The notes: a model not told the origin generated them from the sequence alone. A DNA stretch of 64,000 bases from Indioceanicola profundi (GCF_003568845.1 NZ_CP030127.1:458501-522500), one strand, 5' to 3'. Positions 1 through 9,302 are shown, numbered from the stretch's first letter. A program made the numbers and translations.

Positions 1-12
1 AAGGGCGAGCTC

Positions 13-3000
13 CTATTCCGCGGCGTGTCCCACGGGAGCCGCCTGTTCGGGCAGGTCCTCCTCGACGGTCAGGGGTCTGGCGAAGCGGCGGTAGAGAGCC
101 GGAAGCACGAGCAGGGTCAGCAGCGTGGCGGTGATCAGCCCGCCGATGACCACGGTGGCGATCGGCCGCTGGACCTCGGCCCCGACGCTGGTGGACAGCG
201 CCATGGGGACAAAGCCTAGACTCGCCACCAGGGCCGTCATCAGCACCGGGCGCAGACGGGTCTGCGCGCCCACGCGCACGGCGTCTTCCAGAGCCATGCC
301 CTGGATGCGGAGTTGGCGAATGTAGGAGAGCATCACCAGCCCGTTCAGCACGGCGATGCCGGACAGTGCAATCATGCCGACGGCAGCCGAGATGGAGAAC
401 GGCATGCCCCGCAGCCACAGCGCCAGGATGCCGCCGGTCAGCGCCAACGGCACGCCGCTGAACACCAGCACGGCATCCCGGGCCGAGCCGAGGGCGCTGT
501 AGAGCAGCAGGAAGATCAGAGCGAAGCAGGCCGGGACCACAATCATCAGCCGCTCGCGGGCCGCGATCAGGTTCTCGAACTGCCCGCCCCAATCCACCCA
601 GTAGCCGGGCGGCACCGTAACCTCGGCCGCAATGCGGGCCTGCGCCTCCTCCACGAAGGAGCCGATATCCCGGCCACGGACATTGGCCTGGACGACGATG
701 CGGCGCTTACCGTTCTCCCGGCTGATCTGGTTCGGGCCTTCCGTAACGGTGAAGCTCGCCACCTCGCCCAGCGGCACGGTGCGGACAGCCCCTGCTCCCT
801 GGCCGTCGACGATAACCGGCGGAAGTGGGATGGGCAGAGATTCAAGAGCGGTAGGATCGTTACGGAGGCTCTCCGGCAGCCTGGCCACAATCTCAAAACG
901 CCGGTCGCCCTGGTACACCAGCCCTGCCTCGCGGCCGCCGACCGCCATGGCGACCACCCCCTGAACGTCAGCCACGCTGAGCCCGAAGCGTGCGGCCCGG
1001 GCCCGGTCCACCTCGACATTCATGAAGGAGGCGCCCGAGACCTGCTCGACGCGCACGTCGGCAGCGCCCTCGACGCCCTGGACAACGCCTGAGATCTCAT
1101 TGGCAGTGGCCAACAAGGTCTCGAAGTCATCGCCGAATACCTTGATGGCGACATCGCCGCGCACGCCCGCCAGGAGTTCGTTGAAGCGCAGCTGGATGGG
1201 CTGGCTGACCTCATAGACCTGGCCTGGTAGTTCGCCCACGGCGGCCTCCAGGCGTTGGATCAGGTCCGCCTTCGAGAGGTCCGGGTCCGGCCACTGGTCG
1301 CGGGGCTTCAGCATCACGAACATGTGGGAGATGCCGGGCGGCATCACGTCCGTGCCGATCTCGGCCGTCCCGGTTTTCGAGAAGGCGTAGGCCACCTCCG
1401 GGAAGGCGGCGACTGCCGTCTCGATCTCCATCTGCTGGGCTGTAGCCTGGGGCAGGCTGGTGCTGGGAATGCGGAAGGCGTTCAGGGCCACGTCGCCCTC
1501 ATCCAGCTGCGGGATGAACTCCTGGCCCAGCTGGGTGAAGAGCAGCAGGCTGCCGCCGAACAAAATGGCGGTGATGGCAGCGACGCGGAGCGGCGCCTTT
1601 AGCGCCCGATCGAGCAGGGGCCGGTAGGCCCGCCCTACTTGGCGGATCGCGGCATTCTCCTTCTCCTCGACCCGGCCACTGACGAAGATGGCGATCAGGG
1701 CCGGAACCAGGGTCAAGGACAGGATGAAGGCGCAGACCAGGGCGATGATCACGGTCAGCGCCATGGGCTCGAACATCTTGCCCTCCACCCCGGTGAAGGT
1801 GAGGAGCGGCAGATAGACCACGATGATGATGGCCTGCCCGTAGACGGAGGGCTGGATCATCTCCTTGGCCGCGACGGTGACCTCGTGCAAGCGCTCCCGC
1901 AGGGTCAGCACACGGCCGAGATCGTGCTGGCGCTCACCGAGACGGCGGAGACAGTTCTCCGCGATGATCACGGCGCCATCCACGATCAGGCCGAAGTCGA
2001 GAGCGCCTAAGCTCATCAGGTTGGCGCTGACGCCCGCCTCGAGCATGCCCGTCGCGGTCAGCAGCATGGTGATGGGGATGACGGCCGCCGTGATCAGGGC
2101 TGCCCGGGCATTGCCGAGCAGCAGGAACAGCACGGTGATCACCAGCAGGGCGCCTTCGGTCAGGTTCTTCGCCACGGTCTTGATCGTCGCGTTCACAAGG
2201 TCCGTGCGGTCCAGCACCGTCTTCGCCACGATGTCCGGCGGAAGGGAACTCCGGATGTCCTGGAGCTTGGCGTCCACCGCGGCGGCAACCGTGCGGCTGT
2301 TCTCCCCGATCAGCATCAGGGCGGTGCCGACCACCACCTCCCGGCCGTTCTCGCTGGCGCTGCCGGTGCGGATTTCCTGGCCGGGCTGGACAGCCGCCAC
2401 GTCAGCCAGGCGCACCGGAACGCCGCTCCGCGTGGCGACCACCACGTTGGAGATCTCGGCCGATGTCGAGATGCGGCCGTCGGAGCGGACAATGAAGAGC
2501 TCGCCATTGCGCTCAAGCTGACCGGCCCCCAGACTCTGGTTCGCCCGTTCCAGCGCCTGGGTCAGATCGGCAAAGGTGAGGCCGTAGGCGACCAGCCGGG
2601 CCGGGTCCGGCAGGACATGGTACTGCTTTACATAACCGCCGATGGTGTCGATGCCCGCAACCCCATCCACACCCTTCATCTGGGGCGACACAATCCAGTC
2701 CTGGACCGTGCGCAGATATGTCGCCTGGTCGGCTTCGCTGACCAGGAGTTCGCCCTCTGGCGTCAGGTAGGAGCCGTCCGGCTGCCAGCCCGGCTCCCCG
2801 GTCTGCGCTTCTTCCGGGACAAAGGGCGCAAACTCCACGGTCCACATATAGACTTCGCCAAGCCCGGTGGAGATCGGGCCCATGGTGGGCGTCAGCCCGG
2901 GCGGGAGCAGGTCTTTCGCCTGCGTGATGCGCTCGCCCACCTGCTGGCGGGCGAAGTAGATGTCCACCTCCTCGTCGAAGATCGCGGTGACCTGCGACAG

Positions 3001-3267
3001 CCCGTTGACCGAAATGGAGCGGGTGCTGTCCAGCCCGGCGATCCCGGCGAGCGCCGTTTCCACCGGGTATGTGACCTGCTGCTCGATTTCGAAGGGCGAG
3101 AGGGCGGGGGCGAGCGTGGTGATCTGGATCTGGTTGTTGGTGATGTCGGGCACGGCGTCGATCGGCAGACGCAGCAGCGACTGCGCCCCGAACGCCGCGG
3201 CCACGGCCACCAGCAGCACGATGAGGAAGCGCCGCTGGACGGCAAAGGTGAGGATGCGTTCGATCAT
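13..3267 (-). CDS. czcA: CzcA/CusA-type heavy-metal RND efflux pump
   Basis: Inner-membrane proton/metal antiporter of the heavy-metal RND family, the motor of a three-part efflux complex; 1,084 aa, the usual length. It begins with a membrane helix (IERILTFAVQRRFLIVLLV) and carries the family motif DFGLIVDGAVIIAEN in the fourth membrane segment region, with a second hydrophobic block near the C-terminus. An in-frame TTG at 3282 would add five residues, but ATG at 3267 has GAGGAG about seven bases upstream and is preferred. It lies 11 bases after czcB and is the last gene of the czcCBA operon. Substrate (Zn, Co, Cd, Ni or Cu/Ag) cannot be fixed from sequence by eye; the His-rich adaptor next door favours a divalent ion such as Zn, Co or Ni (inference). 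Confidence 0.93.
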   Translation of the reverse strand: MIERILTFAVQRRFLIVLLVAVAAAFGAQSLLRLPIDAVPDITNNQIQITTLAPALSPFEIEQQVTYPVETALAGIAGLDSTRSISVNGLSQVTAIFDEEVDIYFARQQVGERITQAKDLLPPGLTPTMGPISTGLGEVYMWTVEFAPFVPEEAQTGEPGWQPDGSYLTPEGELLVSEADQATYLRTVQDWIVSPQMKGVDGVAGIDTIGGYVKQYHVLPDPARLVAYGLTFADLTQALERANQSLGAGQLERNGELFIVRSDGRISTSAEISNVVVATRSGVPVRLADVAAVQPGQEIRTGSASENGREVVVGTALMLIGENSRTVAAAVDAKLQDIRSSLPPDIVAKTVLDRTDLVNATIKTVAKNLTEGALLVITVLFLLLGNARAALITAAVIPITMLLTATGMLEAGVSANLMSLGALDFGLIVDGAVIIAENCLRRLGERQHDLGRVLTLRERLHEVTVAAKEMIQPSVYGQAIIIVVYLPLLTFTGVEGKMFEPMALTVIIALVCAFILSLTLVPALIAIFVSGRVEEKENAAIRQVGRAYRPLLDRALKAPLRVAAITAILFGGSLLLFTQLGQEFIPQLDEGDVALNAFRIPSTSLPQATAQQMEIETAVAAFPEVAYAFSKTGTAEIGTDVMPPGISHMFVMLKPRDQWPDPDLSKADLIQRLEAAVGELPGQVYEVSQPIQLRFNELLAGVRGDVAIKVFGDDFETLLATANEISGVVQGVEGAADVRVEQVSGASFMNVEVDRARAARFGLSVADVQGVVAMAVGGREAGLVYQGDRRFEIVARLPESLRNDPTALESLPIPLPPVIVDGQGAGAVRTVPLGEVASFTVTEGPNQISRENGKRRIVVQANVRGRDIGSFVEEAQARIAAEVTVPPGYWVDWGGQFENLIAARERLMIVVPACFALIFLLLYSALGSARDAVLVFSGVPLALTGGILALWLRGMPFSISAAVGMIALSGIAVLNGLVMLSYIRQLRIQGMALEDAVRVGAQTRLRPVLMTALVASLGFVPMALSTSVGAEVQRPIATVVIGGLITATLLTLLVLPALYRRFARPLTVEEDLPEQAAPVGHAAE

Positions 3268-3278
3268 GCCAGCGCTCC

Positions 3279-4604
3279 TCAATGCGAATGGGAGTGCTCG
3301 GCGGCACCCCGTGAGGCTTCGGCCTTGAGCAGGAAGGTGTTGCCGCTGGCCACCGGATCGCCGGGAAAAAGCCCGAACACGATCTCCGCCGTGCTGCTGC
3401 TGCGGCGGCCGACCTCGACGACACGGGTCTCGAAGCCTTCCTCATTCCGGACGAACACCACGGTTTCCCCGTTCAGGGTCTGGAGTGCCGAGGCGGGCAC
3501 CGCGACGTCCGCCGGTTCACCGCCGCTGGCGATCGCCCCAGACACGAAGTCGCCGGGGCGCCATGTGCCATCCGGGTTCTCCAGGCTGGCGACGACGCGG
3601 GCTGCCCCGGTCTGCGGGTCGATGGTGGGGCCAGTGAAGATCACCTTTCCTTGGACCGTCTGTCCCGCAGGCCCCTTGACGGTGACCACCTGGCCTTCAC
3701 GGACCTGCGGTATGTCGCTGGCATAGACGGGCAGTTCCACCCAGACGGTGGAGAGATCGGCGACCGTGAAGATCTCCTTCTCCGCCGAAATCAGTTCGCC
3801 ACGGATCGCATTCCGTTCCGTGACCCGCCCACTCATCGGGGCGCGGACCTCCAGGCGGCTCATGGCCCGCGGGTCCTGCTTGGGCAGAGCCTCGAGTTCA
3901 GCGTCGGTCAGGCCCAAGGTGGCCAGACGCTGGCGGGCCACATCCAGGGCGATCCGGCTGGTCTCCGCCGCCGTGCTGGCGTCGAGATAGTCCTGCTCGG
4001 CCGAGACTTTCTTGCGCCGGAGGTCCTCTTCGCGCTTCAGCGTGGTGCTGGCGAGCGCTTCCTGGCGCAAGGCCGCCAGGTAGTCGGCCTTGGCCTCGGC
4101 CAGGTCGCGGCTGTCCAGCACGGCCAGCACGTCTCCGGCGGCGACCTGGTCGCCCAGGCGCTTCAGCACCTCCGCGACGACGCCCGGAACGCGGGTCGTG
4201 ACATGGGCCATCCGGTCGGCATCGGGCACAATGGTGCCCATGACCTGGACCTCCGTCGAGACCTCGCTTGGTCCAGCCTCGACGACCTTGATGTTGGAGC
4301 GGCCAATCTGGGCCTCGGTCAGGTGGATGGCGCCTTCCTCATCCTCATGGCCGTGCGCGTCCTCGTGGCCGTGCTCGTCACCGTGGCCATGGGTATCCTC
4401 GCCTGCGCTGCCATGGCTATCGTTGGCCCCGCCCTCCTCATGAGCGTGTTCATCCTCCTCGCCATGCTCATGGTTGTCGCCAGCTGCAGGGGCCTCTTGG
4501 GTGGACGCAGTGGGAATGGGGCTGCTGCCCTGGTTGAGGCTCCAATAGCCGATTCCGGCGGCCATCAGGGCCAGCACGGACACGCCGATCACAGTCTTCT
4601 TCAT
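3279..4604 (-). CDS. czcB: CzcB-type periplasmic adaptor with His/Asp/Glu-rich N-terminus
   Basis: Membrane fusion protein that joins the RND pump to the outer-membrane channel. It has 441 aa and an N-terminal membrane anchor (VIGVSVLALMAAGIGYW). From about residue 44 to 93 there is a strongly His/Glu/Asp-rich segment (for example EHGEEDEHAHEEGG and HGHGDEHGHEDAHGHED), then the HlyD-like barrel-sandwich and helical hairpin (AEVLKRLGDQVAAGDVLAVLD; long Ala/Glu/Arg helix). The C-terminus ends in EHSHSH. The His-rich region is likely a metal-binding buffer, as in several CzcB and CznB proteins. It starts four bases after czcC, with GGGGAGAG just upstream, consistent with one transcript. Confidence 0.92.
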   Translation of the reverse strand: MKKTVIGVSVLALMAAGIGYWSLNQGSSPIPTASTQEAPAAGDNHEHGEEDEHAHEEGGANDSHGSAGEDTHGHGDEHGHEDAHGHEDEEGAIHLTEAQIGRSNIKVVEAGPSEVSTEVQVMGTIVPDADRMAHVTTRVPGVVAEVLKRLGDQVAAGDVLAVLDSRDLAEAKADYLAALRQEALASTTLKREEDLRRKKVSAEQDYLDASTAAETSRIALDVARQRLATLGLTDAELEALPKQDPRAMSRLEVRAPMSGRVTERNAIRGELISAEKEIFTVADLSTVWVELPVYASDIPQVREGQVVTVKGPAGQTVQGKVIFTGPTIDPQTGAARVVASLENPDGTWRPGDFVSGAIASGGEPADVAVPASALQTLNGETVVFVRNEEGFETRVVEVGRRSSSTAEIVFGLFPGDPVASGNTFLLKAEASRGAAEHSHSH

Positions 4605-4608
4605 GGAA

Positions 4609-5886
4609 TCACCTCTCCCCGTTCGGGGTGGTCGCCAGCAGCCGCTCGAGGTCGGCGCGCGCAGTGTGGAAGCCCTGGAGGGCGCCGATCAGGTCGCGGC
4701 GCGCATCGAACAGCGTGCGCTGCGCATCCAGGACATCCAGGTAGGAGAATTTGCCCTGCTGGTAGCCTTCCTGCGCCGCACGATACGCTTGCTCGGCCAC
4801 AGGAATGATCTGCGCCTGGAGGGCGGAGGCCGTGTCGCGGGCTGCATCCAGATTGGCCCGGGCGGCCGTGACCCGGCGGCTCAAGTCCAGCCGTTCGGCC
4901 GCGAGCTCGGCTTCCGCGGCCACGACCTCGGCCCGTGCCCGGGCAATAGCGCCCCGGTTCCGGTCGAACACCGGGATGGGGATGCTGACGCCGACCAGGA
5001 AAGCATTGTCGTCGGTCTCATGGAACTGGCGCACGCCCGCGGACACGGTGACATCCGGGACGGCGCGGCTGCGCTCCACCTCCAGTTCCGCCCGGCCGCG
5101 CAGGACATCCGCCTCCCGGCGCAGCAGATCGGGAGTCTCAACAGGGGGAGACTCTGCAGTCAGTGCCGGAGCATTCAGGCGCGTGAACCAACTGTCGTCC
5201 AGCACCAGGATGGACGGTTCCAGCCCGATCAGGCTGCTGAGGACCTGCTGTCCGGCGGCAGCACGGCGGCGGGCCTGCTCCAGGGCGATCTCGGCTTGGC
5301 GGCGCGCGATCTCGGCCCGGCTCGCCTGCACGGTTGTCTCGCGTCCGGCCTCGACTCGGGCCTGGATCGATCGTTCGACCTCCTGCGCCAGGCGGACGCG
5401 CTCCGCGGCGAGGCCGACGTCCTGTTGGGCAGCGACGGCTTCGGTGAAGGCGGCCCGAACGTCGCGGGCAAGGTCCAGCTGAGCCGCGGCGAGGTCATGC
5501 CGGGCGGCCAGGCGCGCGGCACGGGCAGCATCCACGCGGGCGCTGCGCTTGCCGCCGAGTTCAATGGTTTGGGACAGGCCGTAGGTGGTCTCGACACTGT
5601 CAAAGCCGGAGAACGGCCCGGAGCCTTCGAAATTCTCCACCTCGACACCGAACTCCGGGTTCGGAAGAGCTCCGGCCTGATCAAGGTTTCCCGCAGCCGC
5701 ATCGAGCCGGGCCGCCGCCGCCGCGGCACGCGGGGCAACATCCAGTGCGCGGACGATCGCGGCTTCTGGGGTGAGAATGGAGGATGAGGGTAGAGGGGAT
5801 TGGGCAGCGGTCGGCGGCTGCTGAGCCTCGACGGCTGGCGCCCAGGCGATTCCGATCGCCAGGGCGGCTGCAAAATGCGCGCGCAT
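4609..5886 (-). CDS. czcC: CzcC-type outer-membrane efflux channel (TolC family)
   Basis: Outer-membrane channel of the tripartite metal efflux complex, 425 aa. It begins with a secretion signal (MRAHFAAALAIGIAWAPAVEAQQ) and shows two related OEP halves with long Ala/Arg/Glu helices. One half contains NPEFGVEVENFEG and the other VSAGVRQFHETDDNAFLVGVSIPIP; the phrase after it (PVFDRNRGAIARARAEV) is typical of CzcC. It is the first gene of the czcCBA operon. The small His-rich protein gene at 5958-6263 lies 71 bases upstream on the same strand. Confidence 0.92.
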   Translation of the reverse strand: MRAHFAAALAIGIAWAPAVEAQQPPTAAQSPLPSSSILTPEAAIVRALDVAPRAAAAAARLDAAAGNLDQAGALPNPEFGVEVENFEGSGPFSGFDSVETTYGLSQTIELGGKRSARVDAARAARLAARHDLAAAQLDLARDVRAAFTEAVAAQQDVGLAAERVRLAQEVERSIQARVEAGRETTVQASRAEIARRQAEIALEQARRRAAAGQQVLSSLIGLEPSILVLDDSWFTRLNAPALTAESPPVETPDLLRREADVLRGRAELEVERSRAVPDVTVSAGVRQFHETDDNAFLVGVSIPIPVFDRNRGAIARARAEVVAAEAELAAERLDLSRRVTAARANLDAARDTASALQAQIIPVAEQAYRAAQEGYQQGKFSYLDVLDAQRTLFDARRDLIGALQGFHTARADLERLLATTPNGER

Positions 5887-5957
5887 GTGGTCTCCGCGTG
5901 CGGACGAGCGAACACCGGGTGCGGCCAGGGGCCATCACCCGGACGAAGTCGGTTCGC

Positions 5958-6263
5958 TCAAGCGCGCGGAGGCTTGTAGGGCGGGGACGGATCGGCGCTC
6001 TCCGGCGCCGGGGGCCTGTCCGCGGGATAATGGCTCGATATCCAGGTCACCGGGGCACTCACCCGGACCGGCGACACATGGTTGGCCGCATGGGAATGGC
6101 CGCAGCCGTGATGGCAGTCGACGAACCTCTTGCCCATCGGCGCGTCGGTGTCGCTGTCCACGGAAACCTGACCATGGCTATGCGCCTCATCCACGGCATG
6201 GGAAAAGCCGGGGATGCTGATCATGAACGCCGCAAGCAGCGCGATGATTGCGAACCAGCGCAT
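5958..6263 (-). CDS. Small periplasmic His-rich protein (CzcI-like)
   Basis: About 101 aa when started at the Met before RWFAIIALLAAFMIS, which gives a clear signal peptide ending near FSHAVD. The mature part is rich in histidine (EAHSHGQ; VDCHHGCGHSHAANH) with a CHHGC pair of cysteines and a proline-rich tail (PPAPESADPSPPYKPPRA). Small proteins of this layout precede metal RND operons (CzcI is the best known) and are thought to sense or buffer metal in the periplasm. The start is uncertain because no strong ribosome site precedes it; an upstream Met at 6299 would hide the signal peptide. Same strand as czcC, so probable cotranscription. Confidence 0.65.
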   Translation of the reverse strand: MRWFAIIALLAAFMISIPGFSHAVDEAHSHGQVSVDSDTDAPMGKRFVDCHHGCGHSHAANHVSPVRVSAPVTWISSHYPADRPPAPESADPSPPYKPPRA

Positions 6264-6672
6264 GTGCGACAAGGTAGGACCCGAACTCGACATTTGCAAG
6301 CTGATGGGGCGAATGCCTCGGCTGCCAGGTCATGCTAAATCCGCCAGAGATGGGCTTTGCCAGTCTGGGATGCCCCCCGCAGGTCAACCCGTCGCGGCCG
6401 CAGGCGCTGGGGCGCAGCAGGAAAGCCCCTGAACGTCAGTCCAGGCAAGACCGGGGCTCCGGTTGCCGCTGATTCGGCAGTAACCCTTACGCTTCAAAGG
6501 AAAGTTGGTCATCTGCCTCGTCTCCAGCCAGGGCAGAAGGGCAGCGTGGAATTCCGCCTAGCTCTGGCCCTCATAGGGGAGAGGACAACGACCGCCACGT
6601 CGCTGATAGCTTGGTCCAGCTGCGCCACGGCTCCGGCGGCAGGAGCCTCCAAAGCTCAGTGCGAGAAATGAC
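6264..6672. other. Divergent intergenic region
   Basis: About 400 bases between the minus-strand metal-efflux operon and the plus-strand sigma/anti-sigma operon. It must hold both promoters, but no clear -35/-10 pair, operator palindrome or RNA gene could be assigned by eye. The short ORFs in it lack ribosome sites and resemble no family. Confidence 0.4.
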
Positions 6673-7512
6673 ATGGCCAAGCTGACGGACGAACTCCTGG
6701 TGGCGTATCTGGATGGGGAGTTGAGCGTGGAACAGTTGGCGTTCGTCGAGGCAGAGCTCCGGCGGGACCCAGATGCGGCGGCCCGGCTAGACGCCTTCCG
6801 CACAATATCCAGCCTGGTCAGGGTGGTTGGTCCCGGCTCCCAAATACGCCTGCGACAAGACCAAACGGTTCCATCCGGTAAGCACCCCGGCCGCCCAAGG
6901 CTGCTGGCAAAAGTCGGCGTCGCATCGGCCTGTGCTGCGGGGCTGCTCTGGGCGGGAAGCAGTCTGTTCGACCAGGCGGTCGACCCGTCACGGCAGCGGC
7001 TGCTGCATGCCGCGGCGGAACGGTTCTCGCTCTATGCGGAAAATCTCCCGGGAATGGTTTTGATGCCGGGCGTTCTGGAGGAACAAGCCACGGAATGGCT
7101 CAGCCACCAGCTTGGCGCCCCAACCTCGATCCCGCACCTGCCCGGCTGGACCCTGACAGCAAGCCAGGTGCTGCAAGAGGGATCAGCGCCTGCGGTTGAA
7201 CTCTTCTTCACCGCCCCCGGCCGGTCGCCGATCGCCATGTGCATCACACCTTCGGGCGGAGACGACCGACCGCCAAAGATGGGCGCCATCCGCGATTTGC
7301 GCATCACCGAATGGGATCAGCACGGCTTCTTCCTGGCTCTGTTGGGGCCGCTTGATGAAGGTGAACTGATCCGGCTCACCAATCAGGTCCGCGATACCTG
7401 GCCTGGCCACCATGTCCCCACTGGCGTCACGCCGGGCGGCGGTTCACCTGGAACTGTCCAGAAGCATGCGGCGGCTTCCGCGGTTCCTTCGGACGTGACA
7501 GGTGCGCCATGA
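6673..7512 (+). CDS. Membrane anti-sigma factor, first of a pair
   Basis: Predicted 279-aa membrane anti-sigma factor. The N-terminal cytoplasmic domain (LTDELLVAYLDGELSVEQ, residues 4-45) is the anti-sigma helical domain of RsiW/ChrR-type proteins but has no HxxxCxxC zinc motif. A membrane segment follows at about residues 77-95 (VGVASACAAGLLWAGSSLF), then a periplasmic domain of about 150 aa (EQATEWLSHQLGAPTSIPHL). The C-terminal 30 residues are Gly/Pro/Ala-rich. Its stop overlaps the sigma factor start by four bases (ATGA), so the two are translationally coupled. It resembles the product of 8015-8791 in layout and in the periplasmic WL..RL..P...P.L pattern, so the two are probably paralogues. 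Confidence 0.8.
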   Translation: MAKLTDELLVAYLDGELSVEQLAFVEAELRRDPDAAARLDAFRTISSLVRVVGPGSQIRLRQDQTVPSGKHPGRPRLLAKVGVASACAAGLLWAGSSLFDQAVDPSRQRLLHAAAERFSLYAENLPGMVLMPGVLEEQATEWLSHQLGAPTSIPHLPGWTLTASQVLQEGSAPAVELFFTAPGRSPIAMCITPSGGDDRPPKMGAIRDLRITEWDQHGFFLALLGPLDEGELIRLTNQVRDTWPGHHVPTGVTPGGGSPGTVQKHAAASAVPSDVTGAP

Positions 7513-8018
7513 GAGATCTGATCCGGTCCCTGCCCATGCTCCGCCGGTTCGCACGGACCCTGGCCCCCTCTGAGGACGCAGCGGATGACCTGGTTCAGGA
7601 AGCCTGCAAACGGGCCCTGTCTGATGATCCTCCTCCGGCGTCCGAAGGGCAGGGAATTGACCTTTGGGCAAAGCGGCTCATCCGCAATGTCTGGCAGGAC
7701 TGGAAGCGGAACAAGCATCAACAGGCATCAGCCGAGCGGCTGGAAACCGGCTGTATGGCCGATTGCCATGATGGCTGGCTAGATGTCGAGTCCCACATTT
7801 CCTTGGGTGATGTCCGCCGGGTGCTTGGCAGCCTTCCGGCCGAACAACGATCCGTGATGATCCTGGTCTGTGTGGACGGTCTTTCTTACCAGCAGGCCGC
7901 CGACCAGCTGGGCATTCCCATTGGCACTGTGATGAGCAGGCTATCCCGCGGGCGGCTGGCCTTGATGAAAAGTCTAAGGGAGCGACGCAGCCTCTCCTTC
8001 CGGAGGGCCGCAGAATGA
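7509..8018 (+). CDS. ECF-type sigma-70 factor
   Basis: RNA polymerase sigma factor of the extracytoplasmic-function class, 169 aa. Region 2 is at residues 8-70 (LRRFARTLAPSEDAADDLVQ; IDLWAKRLIRNVWQDWKR). Region 4 is at about 97-150 (LPAEQRSVMILVCVDGLSY, then QQAADQLGIPIGTVMSRLSR, the helix-turn-helix). It overlaps both neighbours by four bases and is probably held inactive by one or both of them. The inducing signal is unknown; the divergent metal-efflux operon is one candidate context but this is inference. The C-terminal part strongly resembles the region-4-only protein at 12998-13480. Confidence 0.9.
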   Translation: MRDLIRSLPMLRRFARTLAPSEDAADDLVQEACKRALSDDPPPASEGQGIDLWAKRLIRNVWQDWKRNKHQQASAERLETGCMADCHDGWLDVESHISLGDVRRVLGSLPAEQRSVMILVCVDGLSYQQAADQLGIPIGTVMSRLSRGRLALMKSLRERRSLSFRRAAE

Positions 8019-8791
8019 CCGCACCAGAGAACAGACCAATAGCCACTGTGATATGGCCGGATCGGCTGGTGGCCTATGTCGATGGGGAACTGCAAGACGA
8101 CTTGGTTCCAGAGGTCGAGGCCAGCATCGCGGCGGATCCCATGGTGAGGGCCATAGTGGAGGATTTGCGGCAGTCGCGTATCCTGCTGCACGCGGCCTTT
8201 TCCGATAAGGCGGTGCTCCCACGAACGGCGTCCATTATGCCCCGCCGCCGTCGCGAATCCCAAGCATGGAAGCGTGCAGCTGCTGCGGCAGTCGCTATGG
8301 CGGCGGCGGTCATGCTGATCATCTCGGTCCGGGTCGGGCCGCTTTCCGAGTTGTCAGGGGAAGAGGTTGCCCATCTGCATGACGAGGTCGCGGCCTATCA
8401 CACCGTCTACATGACCGAGCGCGAGCACCTGGTCGAGGTGCCTGCGAGCCAGCAGGCCCACATCGAGCAGTGGCTGGGGGGACGACTCCACGGCCCTCTG
8501 CATGTGCCGGACCTGGAGGTAGTAGGGTTCCAGTTCGCCGGGGCCCGGCTCCTCACCCTGGGCACTGTGCCGGTGGCGCAGCTGATGTATACAGCCGAAG
8601 GTCGCTTGCCGATCGCCTTGTGCGTTGCTGCTGCGGGCGGTGAGAACCGTGCACCTATGGCCGACCGGCATCATGGGCTGGGGGTGGCCAGTTGGGTGGA
8701 GAATGGCCAGACCTATGTCGTGGTCGGTGATCTGAACGATGCCGAACTCTCATCCATCGTCGAGACGGCTGGCCCAGCCGTGAAGGCCTGA
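8015..8791 (+). CDS. Membrane anti-sigma factor, second of a pair
   Basis: A 258-aa protein with the same architecture as the product of 6673-7512. It has a cytoplasmic anti-sigma domain without zinc ligands (WPDRLVAYVDGELQDDLVPE, residues 14-35), a membrane helix near 88-106 (AAAAAVAMAAAVMLIISVRV), and a periplasmic domain with VEVPASQQAHIEQWLGGRL, GPLHVPDLEVVGFQF and RLLTLGTVPVAQLMY. This periplasmic type is common in Rhodospirillales transmembrane anti-sigma factors. Its start overlaps the sigma stop by four bases. The operon therefore encodes one sigma and two membrane regulators. Confidence 0.82.
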   Translation: MTAPENRPIATVIWPDRLVAYVDGELQDDLVPEVEASIAADPMVRAIVEDLRQSRILLHAAFSDKAVLPRTASIMPRRRRESQAWKRAAAAAVAMAAAVMLIISVRVGPLSELSGEEVAHLHDEVAAYHTVYMTEREHLVEVPASQQAHIEQWLGGRLHGPLHVPDLEVVGFQFAGARLLTLGTVPVAQLMYTAEGRLPIALCVAAAGGENRAPMADRHHGLGVASWVENGQTYVVVGDLNDAELSSIVETAGPAVKA

Positions 8792-8886
8792 CGGGGAGCA
8801 CACCAACTCCGCAGGACCAGACCGGCGCCACGGCGGGCCTATCAAAAGCGTTTTGGGCTGAACCTTGTCTCCCATGGGTAGGATTT

Positions 8887-8918
8887 CCAAGGCGGCAGTC
8901 GACTGGCTGCCGCCTTGG
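8887..8918. terminator. 12-bp perfect hairpin between convergent genes
   Basis: Arms CCAAGGCGGCAG (8887-8898) and CTGCCGCCTTGG (8907-8918) with an 8-base loop. It sits between the convergent second anti-sigma gene and the cytochrome c gene, so it probably ends transcription in both directions. The T-run is short. Confidence 0.7.
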
Positions 8919-8939
8919 TTCCTGGAGACCTACATATGC

Positions 8940-9302
8940 TTAGCGGCTGCGCCCACGTGGAATCGGCTCCCACCAGTGGGTAAAGGTCGGCTCGTCCTTG
9001 TCCCGCAGGCTGCGCAGATAGGCGATCAGGTTCTCCACATCCCGCTCGTCCAGGCGAACGGCATAGGGCGGCATTCCCGTCGGCGTGCCGTTGAGGACCG
9101 CATCCCGGATGCGGCGGTCGTTGGGGCGGTCGTCCCTGAGGTTCGGCCCCATACCGCCGCCGCCGCGCCCGCCGTGGCAGATATAGCAGTTCTCCTGCAA
9201 GAACAGGCGGCGCCCTTCTACGGCGTTGCCATCCCGCGCGGCAGCGGGAAGGGAAAAGGTTACCAGTGCAGTGGCCCCGAGGAGGCCCAGCATCATGCGC
9301 AT
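8940..9302 (-). CDS. Periplasmic class I cytochrome c
   Basis: A 120-aa c-type cytochrome with a signal peptide (LGLLGATALVTFSLPAAA). The single haem site CYICH is at residues 39-43 and the likely axial Met is in GTPTGMPPYA. It ends with a Trp/Pro tail (HWWEPIPRGRSR). It follows the XoxJ-like gene and the PQQ alcohol dehydrogenase on the same strand and is probably their dedicated electron acceptor, the role of XoxG, MxaG or ExaB in related systems (inference from context). GAGGAG precedes the ATG. Confidence 0.88.
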   Translation of the reverse strand: MRMMLGLLGATALVTFSLPAAARDGNAVEGRRLFLQENCYICHGGRGGGGMGPNLRDDRPNDRRIRDAVLNGTPTGMPPYAVRLDERDVENLIAYLRSLRDKDEPTFTHWWEPIPRGRSR

